NCBI RefSeq assembly: GCF_014805625.2
Contig: NW_023998414.1
Coordinates: forward strand, 40,731,079 to 40,795,078
Length of the DNA stretch: 64,000 bases
DNA from: Glossina fuscipes
Lineage: Eukaryota; Arthropoda; Insecta; Diptera; Glossinidae
Reading direction: 5' to 3'
Of the stretch, positions 27,614-37,760 are shown piece after piece (the stretch's first letter is position 1; each line of letters begins with the position of its first letter). The notes beneath the pieces were generated by a model. The model ran no database searches and had not been told where the DNA came from. It saw only the letters and a program-made list of their open reading frames with translations. The translations under genes and the position numbers were made by a program.

Positions 27614-28021
27614 AAAAAAAAAAAAAAAAAAAAAAAAAATTGCCTTACATTACATTAGGAAATTTTAATATTGACTTTTCCAAAGCTTAATTATTGTTAT
27701 TGGGATTTACTGCGTCTATCTACCTGCAATACGTTAAGCTTATCTTCTTCTTACACACTTTACAGATTCTTATTTGGTTCATCTACAATGCTTTTATGTT
27801 CAGTTATTCGCATAATTATTTTTGATTATTATTAATATAAAAGTAGGCAATAGGCAATGGAGATCAATGTAAATTTGGACCTGAACGGCAAATATGCTAG
27901 GTTCGTACAAGATGAATGTAGTATTCCCACTTGTCTCTATGTCCGAGCAGTTTTTTTTTTTTTTTTTTTTTTTATACCTTTTTTTGTTTTCGTTTTTTTT
28001 TTTTTTTTTTTTTTTTTTTTT
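27614..28021. repeat. Cluster of poly(A) (27614-27640) and poly(T) (27952-27973, 27997-28021) tracts
   Basis: One A run and two T runs within 400 bases. An A-run and T-runs bracketing about 300 bases could be retroposon edges, but the interior shows no recognisable element. Confidence 0.7.
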
Positions 28022-29467
28022 CTTAGTTTCCCTGTTGATTGAGTCTTCAGAGAATTCGAATCAATTAAACGCAAGTGTTCTTTAGTGTATTTACAACAAT
28101 GAATTCATATGACATACATACTGAGTACGAAACAAGTTTTCATATTGCATTTCATTTAAAACTCTTATGTTTTTCATGATTCTGAGGGCAATTTTTTGAA
28201 TATTTGTTGTTTTTTTTTTTGGTAAATGCTGTTTTTCATACTTTTTTATAGCCTCTGAAGCTGTATTTGATTTAATTGGCTTTTATGTCAAAAACATCAG
28301 AGAACTTTGAAATATATTCAACAAAAAGAGACGACATAGATTTTCGTACACAGCCTTCCTAGACGGACTAAATGCCAATGAAAAACTGGAAACGTGTGCT
28401 GAGCTTGTAAAATTTCGGTTGTGCGCTGTTTATTTGAGTGTAGGCGCATGGAGCTTTACGTGCACGTTCTTGCTCACGTCCATCGCTTGATTGAAAAGTC
28501 TTGTCTTCTGGTCTTTACAATTTACAAAATTGTCAGCTATCATAGTTATTCATTTATATATATATCCGCTTGTATATCAATTTGTCTGCTTATCTATAGT
28601 ATATATGTGAGAATGCAAATGCAAAAAGAATTGTGGTTACAGTAACCAACCGTCTTAAAAAGCATAATGATTCAACATTTGTTAAATAAGCGAAACTCTA
28701 AAATGTTCAAGTTATTCATCGGTTATACTATAAAACAGACTTTTTTTTTTTTTCCTAAAGGAAGAAAGCTTTAAAACCCGAGATCTTTTTAAAATCATTA
28801 ACTACTCATAATAAAAACATATTTCAGCAAAAATTTTAATAAAATATCTCTAATCTTATCCGCACAAAAAAAAAAAAAAAAAAACAAAAAACGCTTGCTT
28901 TATATTTATATAAAAATTTGTACGCGGTTCTACGTATGTTATTTGCTTTGGATTTATAAGAAAATATATTATCTTAAAAAGCTTGAAGTTGAAATTCATT
29001 CATTCATGCCCGCAATCATTCATGAAGAAAAGTTAAAAATTGGTTTATTTAACAGTCAGCTATATTAAGTTAGTCACTTCCTTCATAGCATCTGGGAGCA
29101 GCTATTCAAGAATATGGATAGAAATCAAAGTTTATAAATCATAATCTCTTCATATTAAAGTTGAGCAGCTTCCATTGTCCAAGACTTCCTTAATACACTC
29201 AAATGATAATCGTATGATATATGCGTCCTTTCCTAGCTAGATCAAGGTTATTAAAGAAAACAAGTTTTTTTTTTTTAAAAAAGATGCGAAGAGGAAGCAA
29301 ACGTCTTAACGAAATGTTAACAAAGCTCGGCCATTCATAGCAAAAAATTTAAGAAAGTTGTGTATGAGTGGGTATAGGTAGGTCTACCCCTGAAGCAATA
29401 TACATAAGTTATATGTAATTTATTCGAAAAATATCTTACATGATGGTCTACTGTTGTCTTTGCACTT

Positions 29468-29493
29468 TCTCTCTCTCTCTCTCTCTCTCTCTC
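29468..29493. repeat. (CT)n microsatellite
   Basis: About 13 CT units. Confidence 0.9.
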
Positions 29494-31597
29494 TTCTATC
29501 TATGCTCTCTTATACGTAGATTTTGCTATATTCATTCGATGTCTTATTTGGTCGCCCTGACATGTACTTTTTCCACGCATGTAATCTCTCTGATATTTTA
29601 TCTCTTGGCTATGATATTTACAAAACGCAGATGATAGTCAGTCCGTTAATTGATTAGTGATAATCAATCGAAATCGGTTTCGTGACTCTCTTAAGGAATC
29701 ATGTCAATTTTCTTTTATGCTTATTCTTAAACTCCTCTGGCATTGTATAATATTTATTTAACTAAAGAGTTAAGCTACCTGTCAAGGTATTACGCAGATC
29801 TGAATGCTTATTCTCCTTCCATGAAATATACGCCCCGTTTCCGCACTCTTACGAGCTAAATCCTCTTCCCGCCAAGGTTTGTCGATTACCAGTATTGCAA
29901 CAAAATTTGGACGGACTTCTTGACAGATTACATTAACCTTCACAATTCAAGTACAGTGGCTTAAAAGTTTGTTTTTTTCCTTGCGAATTGAAATGTTTTT
30001 GAGGTATACCTTTAAAACATTTATCTTTATTGACGCCAAAAATTTGAATTTTTGCTAATATGTATTTTGAAGTTTTGGATAAACTGGAACTATATAGTTT
30101 CGTAACTTCGTATTTGCCATAAAGAAAGATATCTCAAGTAAATCAAATTTTTTAGTTGCTTAGTAATAATGTGCTAAAGCGTATTTAAATATAAAATATA
30201 AAATTACGATGATCAGCCTCTATTGAAATTTAAAACTAAAAGAAGGGTACTCTACGCAAGCTTGGACTATTTCCATTGTAATGCGCAGATGAAGAATGCT
30301 GTTGTAAGATTCATTGAAGTCGTTATATATGGATGTTTCACTTGTTATCTTTCGTTGCTCTGAAAAATGTTGCTCTTCAATTAACGATAACGGAGACTTT
30401 TTCGACAACACAGCAACAAAATCGGATTGCATTCACATTGTGTGTGACTGACATTAAATAACAACTGACATATATTTCCCTTAGGTTTACGACTGCAATC
30501 AATGTGGAATGCATGGCAACAAATACGAAATTTTCATTATATCCAGATTTGCTTGAATACACGAACGAGCATTTTCTCTTTGTGTTCTCACCAGGATTAA
30601 ACTGATGTAAGACTGTCATATAAGCCGGAACACGTGTTATACTTAATATCAAATATTTATACAACAAAATTAAACTTGAACAATTTGTTGGCAGTTTTCA
30701 GCCTTTAGCAAAAGATTTTCTACACTCGTATGTGAGCAAGTATTTATAAAAGCATCGCAAAATAATTTCTATATTAATCTATCAACCACTCAAACGCGCG
30801 CTATTCTAGTCTGTGCTTATGCACCACCTATCCTATAACTAGGAGATGGATATATTCAATTCCTCGTTTTGTTTGTGACAAACTTGAGGATTCAAATTGC
30901 ATTTCCGATCATATATATATAACCAGGTCGAGAAGAAGACGACAGCTCTCCACACTTTATAATAAAAGGGAATTGCTTGCAAAGATAGGTATTATAAGTG
31001 ACCGGTATGAAACGATTCGACTGCCAAACCAAAAGAGATATTATACGCTTGTCCTTTGCAACTTGTTATACATTTGCTCTTTACGTGTTTTTTATGTAAT
31101 GTACCGGAAAAACAAAACAATTCTTTTTCTTCCTTGAACAACTTTGATATTTTTTATGACACGGGTTGCCTTAACGAATACTTACACTTTGAAGCGTTAT
31201 CTCTCTTTCAACCCTTCCCCCAATGACCGCGCTTACGTTGATCTCGAAGAACTAATAACAAAAAAAAAAAATAAAAAAATGAAACAAAAAGGAGTTTATC
31301 TTGAAACTGTCATAACATAAAAACCAAAGACCATTCATTGACTGTTATGGCCCGTTAGGAAGATGAGAAAATAAAACGTGCACGAAAAAAAGCAAAAGAG
31401 AAACAAATGAAGTAGAAGAGGAAATTGTGTTATTAAACAAGGGTGCGACAATATGCCATATTACGAGCCTGACTGGCGGTTAAGACAGTTTATCGTGCTT
31501 ACAAAAATATTCTATTTTTTTTTTATTTATTTATTTATTTTTATTTATTTTTTTTTTTTCTTTTTTTCTTTTTTTTTCTTAATACTCTTTGCACTTC

Positions 31598-31813
31598 TCA
31601 GTTTTCCTTTGCAAGACGACCAGCGGGTAGCGTAGCCATTGTTGCTCTTCTTGCTTTATTGGATTGCAATCTAAAGGGAGTGCTTGAAATAAAGTACGCC
31701 ATAAAACACATGAAAATTGTAAGGAAAAGCCATAAGCAAATAGCCAATACAGTTAAGACTAACAACCAGCGTAAAACAATACGCAGTTGTGAAAGTCTCC
31801 TGTTCATAAACAT
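31598..31813 (-). CDS. Candidate small single-pass membrane protein, 71 codons
   Basis: ATG at 31813-31811 sits in CAACATG, a perfect match to the fly start consensus. The product begins MFMNRRLSQLRIVLRWLL; residues 16-42 form one strong hydrophobic segment (Leu/Ile/Phe/Trp/Cys) flanked by Arg residues at 5, 6, 11 and 15. A basic tail follows (residues 48-69, with RR at 55-56), ending AKEN. The Arg-rich N-terminus suggests an N-in orientation or a signal anchor. On the minus strand several AATAAA hexamers lie about 50-75 bases past the stop (31522-31550), within an A-rich tract. I recognise no family. It could be a real small ORF, one exon of a larger gene, a retroposed copy, or chance; at 71 codons chance cannot be excluded. 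It is divergent to, and 2.5 kb from, the mucin gene. Confidence 0.3.
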   Translation of the reverse strand: MFMNRRLSQLRIVLRWLLVLTVLAICLWLFLTIFMCFMAYFISSTPFRLQSNKARRATMATLPAGRLAKEN

Positions 31814-33569
31814 GTTGACATGACAGCATCAACCGTTCTTAGGACATTCGTGCGATTCAATCGAAAGGGTTGAATTATTGTAATTTGAGAAACTTGAACA
31901 AATTTTTTACAATTTCGAAATACGAATTTTCCTCCTTTTTTTTTTTATGTCGCATGCGATCAAATTATGATGATTCACTAGAATTAATGATAAACAGTTT
32001 TGTCAACCTTCTTGTTTCTGTTCTCCTCAAATTATCTACATACGTCAGCGTAGGTAAATATTGTCATTACTGCAAATGTCAAATTGTCCAACAAACTTAT
32101 ACGTAAAAAGCATTTGTTTATTATAAAGTTATCAGCGTTAATTTTTTTTATTTTTTTTTTTTATTATTATTTTAGTATCTTATAGATAATGAAACCCTTG
32201 TAATGTGATTGCAAAGTTCTAAAATATCTATACAGCTTAAAACTTTATACATAAAACATAGGAAATTATGTATTTTTAGGCTAAACAATAGTTCTGTTTG
32301 CTAATCAGTTATAATTTTGAAACAAGTTCAAGATTACCATTAAAGTTGCACAGAAAAAGTTTTAAGCATCAATTTAGAATGAGTCAAAAAGCCTTAATGA
32401 TCTTAACTGGGGATTCGAGATTCTAGTCTGGAATCGTCACTCTATCTGTAAATATAATTTACAATTTGGACCATTTTCAAGAAGAAAGAAATGACAAGAT
32501 TGTTTACTAGGTAACTAAGAAAGAGATGGTTCCATCTGAAATAGAAGACTGTAAGTGATCTTAACCGTGACCGAAGAACTAAAGCCCGATAAACTGTTAT
32601 TCATACTCGGCAATAGGGAGCACTTTGTTTACAAGAAAACTTCTCGCCAATAGCTGAAACCCTCACCTGAAATACCATTTTACTGAAAACGAAAAAAAAA
32701 GTTTATCTTTCCGATCAGTAAATTTATGCCGACGGTGGCGTCTACCGCACTTAATTCAACGCACAAAATTGCATGAATTAGATTAAATTCACTAATGTAA
32801 CGTGTGATCCTAACGGCAGGACTAAACATAGCCTGCAGCTGATAGAATAGCTGCCATCTACGAAGTGTTAATAAATGTCATATAATTCGCTTTATATGGT
32901 TGCTGCTAATTTTCAATTCAGTTGCCTCTACGTTTTTAGCATCTCATAACTAAAATCATTCCAATTAATCATAAACATACATCACATTTTGCGGTAAAAA
33001 ATCGCCAAATGTAGCCGAAAATATTTTCGGATTAAGAAGACGTGTCCAATAAGTGCTTAAATTTAATTCATTAAGAGTATGAGAATGTTGAATCCAGTGC
33101 TCACATATGTCTATGTGGACCGGAATGCGTGAAAAATTTCCTTATTATTCTTTCTCTTCTTGTGCGTATTAAGTACTGAAATTTTGGAATGCGTATTAAA
33201 AAGCGTATTGAAATCTTTGAAGATTATAATTATTTTTGTCAGCATTCGTAACCGAATCCAAATCTACTTTCCCAATGAGATCAAGATTGTGACAAAATTT
33301 TGTAAAATTAAAGGCCTTTTTTTATCAAATATTTTTTTATTTTTTTTTTTTTTTGAGACAATTGCATGATTAAATTCAAAACTTACTGAAACTTTAAAAA
33401 AAAAACAAAACAAGTGAACACGCTATAATGGGTCACGGTCCATCATTAAATACCGTAGATTACGTTGCAATTATTAATACAATGACTTTTCAAAGTAAGA
33501 CGAGATCGAAAAATTGGCTCGCTCCGAATCATTTTCAGCTGCGCTCGTCCTCGCGATAAAACATGTCGA
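31814..33569. other. No supportable gene
   Basis: AT-rich with short T runs (32147-32162, 33338-33354). It separates the candidate small ORF from the repeat copy upstream of the mucin gene. Nothing else seen. Confidence 0.55.
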
Positions 33570-33760
33570 CGTACCAAATTTCATCTTAATATGTCAAAAA
33601 TTGCACCCAGTAGATTGAGAACAAGGAAGCAAGAGAGATGGACAACCTTAGGTCAATATAATAAAAGCTGGCTTTATCTCATACCCCTTCTGCAAGTTGC
33701 CTCCTTCCGCACAAACTTAATACATCCCTATACAATACCTGGTGTAGGGGGAAAATAGGC
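33570..33760 (+). repeat. Dispersed repeat copy
   Basis: CCAAATTTCATCTTAATATG, AAAAATTGCACCCAGTAGAT and TTGAGAACAAGGAAGCAAGA match the 5' half of the family in the plus orientation; CCTTCTGCAAGTTGC and TACATCCCTATACAATACC resemble its 3' end. Lies 0.5 kb upstream of the mucin promoter. Confidence 0.5.
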
Positions 33761-34279
33761 AAATTGTCAGATCTTAGATCCGTATTACTAAAGTGTGCGA
33801 TGAGCACTTAAGAATCCTTCTTGAAATTAAGAACATTTCTTAGAAATGAAAAGAAAAATATTAGATTATTGCACCGACTTCAAATCACCTCGTTGAGGAT
33901 CATACACGATCAACGGTGCACCCCTTCTCCGTTAGACTCGCCTATATCAATTACTTTTTATCTTTACCAGTACCCAGCCCGACTACCAAGTCTGACTTTA
34001 AAGATGAACAAAATTAGTGGAATCACGTCGCTGTTTCTATCATTTTAAAATATATTTTGTATAACAAATGACATATTATCCATTATCATCTTTGGTTTTT
34101 AACTCTCATCTCAAACCGTTATTTGAATAAAAAACTTTTAACGAAACATTCAAACAAGATAAAATCTTATCACTTTTTCCCCCTCCCAAACAACAATTAT
34201 CATTTTATTCTTTTATATAGATTGTAAAATGAAATGAAAATAAAGAATCCGCTTGGTGGAGATGCTGATAACAGTTTCG

Positions 34280-34318
34280 CATAAAAGCCTTGCGAGTCTG
34301 TTCAACACAAACAGTTAC
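34280..34318 (+). promoter_or_regulatory. Putative core promoter: TATA-like CATAAAAG plus initiator ACAGTT
   Basis: CATAAAAG at 34280-34287 is followed by ACAGTT at 34311-34316. Taking the A at 34313 as the start site puts it about 33 bases from the TATA-like element, near the usual insect spacing, and gives a 5' UTR of about 26 bases. ACAGTT is one base off the insect initiator TCAGTT. The first base of the TATA element is C rather than T, so the match is imperfect. Confidence 0.5.
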
Positions 34319-34338
34319 GAATTGTTTTACGAATCACG

Positions 34339-34380
34339 ATGACTCCGGATAAAGTGTCCAGTACGTTTATTTTGCTGGTG
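34339..34380 (+). other. Coding exon 1 (signal peptide start) and splice donor
   Basis: ATG at 34339 opens 14 codons (MTPDKVSSTFILLV) and runs into a GTAATT donor at 34381. The ATG context is ATCACGATG, acceptable for a fly start. The exon supplies a polar N-terminus and the first half of a hydrophobic core; exon 2 completes it with LSALANSQ. I chose this exon because exon 2 is open back to 35000 but has no ATG of its own before the Cys domain, and this is the nearest upstream ATG that makes a complete signal peptide with a phase-matched junction. An alternative donor three bases earlier (GTGGTA) would also keep frame but is a poorer site. Confidence 0.7.
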
Positions 34381-37300
34381 GTAATTAAAGTTCCTAATAT
34401 TTCAAGAAAGTTTAATAAAAAATTTTAAATTTAAACAAAGATATTAATTAATATTTCAAAAAAAAAGAAAAAATTAAAATAAAAATTCAGTACAAAAATA
34501 ACGAATTTTAACCAGTGCTCTCTTCTCTCACACCACGACTAATGATTCATTACAATTGGATATATCTCGTGTGTATAACTTATGTTTCTAACTATTTTTG
34601 TGTTGTGCTAATAACATTTAATTTCGATAGATTTAATAATTAAGATCACTTTTAATTGCTACTAATTGATTCAGAGTATTTTATCCGATTTTCAAATTCA
34701 TCTGCTACCCAAATGGAATACATGTGTGCGTATATTAAACTGCTTATCATCCGCAAATGTGTTGTACCTAATTAATTTCCAAGTTGCCAGGAGTGCTTTT
34801 ATTATGGGCATCTATCAAATCGATCAGCACCGCTAAAACCTCATATGTCAGTGTTTGTAATTAACAAAAATTTATGTTCTCAGAAATAGTAAAAGGATCA
34901 ATTTTCTTCACATATTAAATATGTAGTTACAAATTTTTTATGCTCCAAAGTATTGCTGGAACGATAATTAATTCTCGTTCGTTTTCGGCATAATTGTAGC
35001 TTTCTGCCCTTGCAAACAGTCAAGAATTTGCGGATACCATAACACCGGTGGCTGCTGCCCAGAGTTTAGAAGTGGATATTAATTGTAATGGAAAAAGTGC
35101 AGTATGTGTAGGACCGCTTATGTACAGAAATTGCCTTCGGACCGCTACAGGGGAAATGCTTGCCACGGGCGGTTCGTATGCATGTCCAATCAATTCTCGT
35201 TGTGTAAATGACGGGGCCGAGATATGTGTTTCCCTTAAGACCACAACTGAAACACCATTTAAAAATACCAACTCATATTCAACAAGTGCGGCTGTTGCAA
35301 CTTTGAAAACAACATCGAACCCTTTAAATGCGCAAGAAGATATCGATGCAAATTTCCCAGTTGATTCAGATATGCCTTTGCAGAACAACATAAAAATTAC
35401 TTCCGAAAATCTTTATAATCAGGCAACTAATTCCACCGACAAGAAGATGAACGAAGCGCCAGTCTTTACTGTAGCCATGGTGGATTATGAAATAACAGAA
35501 GCAACCACCTCAACTGAAAATAATTTTAAAGACTCCGTCACACCAAGCCAAACAACGTATTCAACACATGAAAATTCGCTCAACGGTATAAATGATGGCG
35601 AAACAACAGTTGTATCTATAGATTCGACTGCACCTGTTGATGCTGTGAATGAAACAACAGCAAATTCCTTGGATGAAGTAACCAGCGACACCACAGTTTA
35701 CNNNNNNNNNNCTCCATGGATGATATAACCAACGAGCCCGCAGATTCTACAACTGAAGCTCGAGTTGATGAAACAACAGTTGTATCTACAGATTCGACTG
35801 CTGCACCTGTTGATGCTGTGAATGAAACAACAGCAAGCTCCATAGATGATATAACCAACGAGCCCGCAGATTCTACAACTGAAGCTCGAGTTGATGAAAC
35901 AACAGTTGTATCTACAGATTCGACTGCTGCACCTGTTGATGCTGTGAATGAGACAACAGCCAATTCCTTGGATGAAGTAACCAGCGACACCACAGATTAC
36001 ACAACGGAAGTTCAGGTAAATGAATCGACAGTTATGTCTGTAGATTCCACAGCTGCCCCTGCTGACGAAACAACAGCAAACTCCATAGATTATATAACCA
36101 ACGATCCGACAGATTCTACAACAGAAGCTCAAGTCGATGAAGCAACAGTTGTATATGTAGATTCGACCGTCACAGCTGTTGTTGATGAAGCTATAAGCGG
36201 CGCGGTAAATGAAGCCCCGGCTAGTAAAACTGCTATTATGTCTGAGAATTCGACATCTGCTTCCATTAGAGACGAGACATCTGCCCATCCAGCAGATAAA
36301 TTTACGAGAAATTCTACTGACTTTACATCTGAAACTGAAATTAATGAAGAAGAGGTTGACTCTGTGGATATGACAACTGCCTCTGTACATACTCCAGGCG
36401 AAACAACAACAAATCCCATAGCTGAAATTACCAAAGGTTTTGAGTGGTCCACCACTAATACTCTAATCGATGATAAAACAGTTGGCTCTTTAAATACCCC
36501 TGCATCCGGAATAAGTGATGGTAAAACAACAATAAACTCTATAGACATAGCTACGAATGGTTTTCCGGCTTTTACGTTTCCAACACAGGTTGACGACATG
36601 ATCACAACGTCTAGAAATTCGACCGATACACCCATAAACCACAAAGGTCAAACAACGGTTAGTTCTTTAGATGCAACTATTAGTAATTCAAGTGGCTCTA
36701 CAATTCATGCTCCAGTTGGTGAACTCACGGTTAGCTCTGTAGACACTGCAGATGCCTCTGTACATACTACTGTTAAAGCAACAGTAAGTCTCTCGGATGA
36801 AACCTCCAAAAACCTCGTTGTTTCCACAGCTCCGGCTGACACCGATGAAAAAATAATCGCATCAGGAACCTCAATCGCTGACCCTAAAGATCCCGTCGAT
36901 GAAACAACTTCTACTGTTTTCACGAACAGCCTTACTATGTTAAATTCGAATGGTGTTGCACCTGATTCCTCTAAGCCTCTACCTACATGGGGTTTCAATG
37001 GCCACAATTTCGAGTTAAAAGAAATAGAGAAACTGAACTCAAATGACGATTCAAAGGAAAACTCTGAAAAGCCCAAGCAATCTTCGGAAAATCTGCAAAA
37101 TTCAAGTGAAGAGGAAAAAGAAAAAAAACGGGACGAAAAAGACAGAAAGGAGGAGGATATGAGAAAGGAAATATTAAAACAACTAAAGAAAAAACATAAA
37201 GATAATAAGGAAAACGAAAACGAAAGTATGAGCGACAGTGAAAGTGAAAGCGAAGAAGAAATAGCTAAAAAAAAGGCGTGGGAAGAAAAAGATAAACGGG

Positions 37301-37677
37301 AAAAGGAAACGAAAGAAGAAATGGAGAAAGAAAAGAAGAAAGATGAAAAGAAAGAGAAAGAGAAAGAGAAAGAGAAAGAGAAAGAGAAAGAGAAAGAAAA
37401 AGAGAAAGAAAACGCAATAAAAGAAACACTTAAGAAACTGCGTGATACCAAAAAGAAGTTTATTAAGGACTTTATGGAGGTACTACGCAAAGGTAATTGT
37501 GAAGAGGATAGAGTTTATCCGAATTTCAGAGACTGTCGACGATATTATCGTTGCGTGGAGAGGCGAGAGAGAATGAGAATGGTTCAGCTACGATGCGAAC
37601 GCGACAAATATTTCGATTTAAAATCTGGAAAATGTCTTGATAGAAGTGAGGCCATTTGTCCAATCAAATATGATTAA
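34339..37677 (+). CDS. Secreted mucin-like protein with C-terminal chitin-binding (CBM14/peritrophin-A) domain, two exons
   Basis: Two coding exons: 34339-34380 and 35000-37677, joined in phase 0 (donor GTAATT after 34380, acceptor TAG ending at 34999). The joined start reads MTPDKVSSTFILLVLSALA, a good signal peptide, so secretion is expected. A six-Cys domain follows (Cys at residues 43, 50, 59, 76, 82, 90), then a long Thr/Ser/Val/Asp-rich mucin-type region with 42-residue repeats, a strongly charged Lys/Glu region (about 37018-37490), and a CBM14 domain with six Cys (C-x11-C-x5-C-x13-C-x12-C-x7-C, 37498-37659), ending CPIKYD. About 902 residues are visible; a 10-N gap at 35702-35711 hides more. 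Known of the family: CBM14 domains bind chitin in peritrophic matrix and cuticle proteins, and Thr/Ser-rich spacers are usually O-glycosylated. Inferred: an extracellular mucin tethered to chitin. The reading frame changes across the gap, so the 10 N cannot be the true gap size. I cannot assign an orthologue. Confidence 0.85.
34381..34999 (+). other. Intron of the mucin gene
   Basis: A 619 bp, very AT-rich interval between the GTAATT donor and a TTGTAG acceptor. All three frames contain stops; the exon 2 frame is closed by TAG at 34997-34999, which is the acceptor AG itself. No transposon or internal gene is visible. A weaker alternative acceptor is the CAG at 35017-35019, which would not keep the frame and would lose the end of the signal peptide. 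Confidence 0.65.
35128..35269 (+). other. Region encoding the N-terminal six-Cys domain and its linker
   Basis: Cys spacing over residues 43-90 is C-x6-C-x8-C-x16-C-x5-C-x7-C, with Gly/Pro after Cys2, Tyr shortly before Cys3 and Pro directly after Cys4. This resembles the small six-Cys modules that sit N-terminal to Thr-rich spacers in fly mucin-like proteins. It does not follow the canonical CBM14 spacing seen at the C-terminus, so it is a different or divergent module. The module begins slightly upstream of this interval, near 35126. Confidence 0.5.
35594..36200 (+). repeat. In-frame 126 bp tandem repeat array within the mucin coding exon
   Basis: Units 35719-35844 and 35845-35970 are exactly 126 bp (42 codons) each and nearly identical, differing only near their ends. 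A third, 117 bp unit (35971-36087) and a diverged fourth (from 36088) follow. A partial copy precedes the N gap (35594-35701). Each unit encodes an Asp/Thr/Ser/Val-rich block including VNETTA. The near identity of the first two units points to recent duplication. Confidence 0.9.
35702..35711. other. Assembly gap (10 N) inside the coding repeat array
   Basis: Ten N lie between a TAC codon ending at 35701 and TCC ATG GAT GAT from 35713. Upstream and downstream coding frames differ by the placeholder length. The true missing length must be 2 modulo 3, while 10 is 1 modulo 3. Alignment to the next unit suggests at least about 83 bases are missing, plus any number of whole 126 bp units. Confidence 0.9.
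37018..37490 (+). other. Charged Lys/Glu-rich coding segment, KE-repeat helix
   Basis: This part of exon 2 encodes an almost purely charged stretch (Lys, Glu, Asp, some Ser) that ends in alternating Lys-Glu, encoded by repeated AAAGAG/GAGAAA from about 37354 to 37413. Such sequence is predicted to form a single alpha helix or extended charged rod. It separates the mucin part from the CBM14 domain. Confidence 0.8.
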
Positions 37678-37750
37678 TTTGGCAACGTTTTCCTAGAACA
37701 ATTATACTATTTCAACTCTAAACATTGGAATTGTTTTTTTTTTATTTTTA

Positions 37751-37760
37751 AATAAATAAA
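37751..37760 (+). terminator. Polyadenylation signals AATAAATAAA
   Basis: Two overlapping AATAAA hexamers (37751-37756 and 37755-37760) lie about 75 bases after the mucin stop codon (TAA, 37675-37677), in an A/T-rich trailer. Position and sequence fit the gene's 3' end. Confidence 0.75.

Larger units (their letters stand above)
20601..31597. other. No supportable gene
   Basis: Microsatellite-dense, with CA/CAA/CAG patches concentrated at 22-24.5 kb and AGT repeats at 27.1 kb. The 22-24.5 kb style resembles fly intron or UTR sequence, but no exon is evident. Confidence 0.5.

Noticed and set aside
36129..37490. Long minus-strand open frames (36129-36644, 36705-37490, 35698-36390) opposite the mucin
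   Set aside because: They are shadows of the biased repeat and Lys/Glu codons; their products are low-complexity Ser/Phe or Cys/Arg text with no domain, while the plus frame has a signal peptide and CBM14.
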